From: Setophaga petechia
Lineage: Eukaryota; Chordata; Aves; Passeriformes; Parulidae
Assembly: GCA_024362935.1 (NCBI GenBank)
Contig: JANCRA010000115.1
Span: forward strand, 1,323,656 to 1,387,655
Length of the DNA stretch: 64,000 nt
Direction of reading: 5' to 3'
The notes under the pieces were generated by a model, which was not told where the DNA came from, searched no databases, and saw nothing but the letters and a program-made list of their open reading frames with translations. Positions 62,194 through 64,000 of the stretch are shown here, piece after piece (position 1 is the first letter of the stretch; each line of letters begins with the position of its first letter). Made by a program: the position numbers and the translations under genes.

Positions 62194-62530
62194 TTTGGGC
62201 TGGAAAGGACCAAGCTGCACCAAGGGAAATACAGGTTGGATATCAGGAAAAAGTTTTTTACAGAAAGGGTGATAAAGTTCTGGAATGTTCTGCCCGGGGA
62301 GGTGGTGGAGTCCCCATCCCTGGGGGTGTTTAACAAAGCCTGGATGTGGCACTGGGGGCCAGGGTTGAGTTGAGGGGTTGGGGCTGGGCTGGACTCGATG
62401 ATCTTTAAAATCTTTTCCAACCTGGTGATTCTGTGATTCTGGGACTCTAAAGCCCAGCCCAGCCCTGCCATGGGCAGGGACATTTCCACCACCCCAGGCT
62501 GCTCCAGCCTGACCCTGGACACAGCTCCTG
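62194..62530 (+). mobile_element. CR1 LINE fragments
   Basis: 62194-62447 matches the CR1 3' end (gggaggtggtggagtccccatc, ending in gtgattctgggac). 62448-62530 (catgggcagggacatttcc) looks like a second CR1 piece. Confidence 0.85.
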
Positions 62531-62821
62531 TGGCCAATCCAAGCCTGTTATCTCTGACAATCTCAGCTGTTATCTCTTCTGCAGGACCAGGCTGGACCTG
62601 TTGCTGTGCAATAAATGTCAAATGAAACATTCCAAGTGGAAAACAGGTTTGTCACACTTGACACACAGCAGTGCAGGGGGTGAGCACAGTGAGACCATCA
62701 GGGCAATGTTTGGAATATCCTGAGGCTTCTCAGAGCTCATCCCTGTGTCCTGTGGCATCAGGAATTATCCTGCCTTCCCAAGTGTTCCTTAGGAGAGATG
62801 GCAACAGCATTATTGTGACCC

Positions 62822-63191
62822 TGTTCACAGGGGTTTTTGGACTGGGGAAGAGACAAGGATCTGACTCCATGTTTCAGAAGGCTTCATTTATTATTTTATG
62901 ATATATATTATATTAAAACTATACTAAAAGAATAGAAGAAAAGGTTTCATCAAAGCTAAGAACACAATAAGAAAGAATGATAACAAAGGTTTGTGTCTCA
63001 GACTCTGTCTGAGCCAGCTGACTGTGATTGGCCATTAATTAGAAACAACCAACATGAGCCCAATCCCAGATGCACCTGTTGCATTCCACAGCAGCAGATA
63101 ACCATTGGTTACATTTTGTTCCTGAGGCCTCTCAGCTTCTCAGGAGGAAAAATCCTAAGGACAGGATTTTTCATAAAAGATGTCTGTGACA
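62822..63191 (-). mobile_element. Solo LTR, family B
   Basis: Ends tgttcacaggggt / tgtctgtgaca, a full-length copy. Confidence 0.84.
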
Positions 63192-64000
63192 CATTATATA
63201 AAGCACAGCACAGCAGCTTACATTATTAAACCCAAAGAGTTTTTAAACTCTAATTTACTCTGCAGCTCCTACAATGATTTTGTTTTCAGATGCCACCGGC
63301 CCTGTCTGTTGAATTTGCCTGTCCTGATGAGATGTGAGGTTTGCTCCTTGCTGCACCACGGAAATGCACTCCTGGATTTAATTCCAGGAGTGGGTGGAAG
63401 GCAGCAATTTCCTGGACTTGCCTTTTGAGCAAAGAAAAATCATTCAACAGTCAAGACAGTTTAGCAGCTGAGTCATTTGCTGCAAAAGAAATGCCCAGAT
63501 AGACAAAGAAATGCCTTGATCTGAGGGAGATAATTATTTTCTTAGCACATAAGGGGGAGAACCCAAGAGATGCAAAGGGAGACCTGAACTCCAGGTTTGT
63601 GCTCCTGGCTGGGATTTGTGACCCTGGATAAAACATTCCGGGCTTGGGCCGAGGTTTGCTCTGGTGGATTGAGCTCATTCCCTGAATCTCCCTCTATTTT
63701 CCTATTTGTACACTGTTTTTAAGGACAGAAAGAGATTTTTACACCTGAAATGCTCAAACCTGGGCAGAGAGAGCTTCAGCCACGTGTGGTTATAAATCCA
63801 CATCTCCCTTTTCCATGCCTAAGCAAAGATTTGATACCAGAAAAGACCAACAAACCTCTATTATTCTGCCTTTTAAACCTAATTTCACCAGAACTAAACT
63901 AAAATCTCATTGCTTTCCCCACGTTTCCCAGTCATTAGGGTGACTCAGTGCTGTGTGTACAAAACAAAGTTCTGCTGGCTTAGAAAACCAAAGCCAAACA
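63192..64000. other. Window end, nothing recognised
   Basis: About 800 bases without exon signals or shared repeats. Confidence 0.5.

Noticed and set aside
60904..64000. First exon, signal peptide or promoter of the gene
   Set aside because: No signal-peptide-like frame with a matching donor, and no CpG-rich promoter stretch, could be supported.

Overview
The window looks like a piece of a bird nuclear genome, most likely a songbird. The evidence is short GT-AG introns packed with minisatellites, CR1-type LINE 3' ends, and several families of short solo LTRs (TG...CA ends) in many copies. No bacterial operon, tRNA, rRNA, CRISPR array or intact viral reading frame was seen.

One gene explains all the coding signal. 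It lies on the minus strand and fills positions 60903 down to 668. I could place 51 consecutive internal exons (W1 at 60711-60903 to W51 at 668-795). Every junction is GT-AG and every split codon joins in frame, giving 8,167 coding bases, or 2,721 complete codons. Both ends are missing: W1 starts inside a codon, so an upstream exon lies beyond 64000, and W51 ends inside a codon, so a downstream exon lies beyond position 1. The product is a very large cysteine-rich protein made of back-to-back modules of the form C-P-x-G-x-[YF]-C ... P-C-P-x-G-[TS]-[YF] ... C-x-x-C-P-x-G-x-[YF]-C ... [PS]-S-G-x-C-x-x-G-[FY]-[YF]-C. This resembles GCC2/GCC3 (ephrin-receptor-like) cysteine repeats and suggests an extracellular protein. 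The last two exons leave the repeat pattern. I do not recognise a named orthologue.

The introns hold the rest: nine LTR-A copies or fragments, five full LTR-B copies, a set of LTR-C copies, LTRs of other types, CR1 fragments, long AT microsatellites, and about 25 minisatellite or longer tandem arrays. At seven exons (W15, W21, W29, W36, W39, W43, W45) the array contains extra copies of the exon's own 5' splice site, some with exon 3' sequence. Exon W31 lies between two arrays of the same 20-bp unit in opposite orientation and has a length divisible by three. Intron 17 carries a four-copy 111-bp array that stays open in the frame of exon W17 and would encode hydrophobic segments.

From 60904 to 64000 no exon was found, only CR1 pieces, one LTR-B copy and unclassified sequence.
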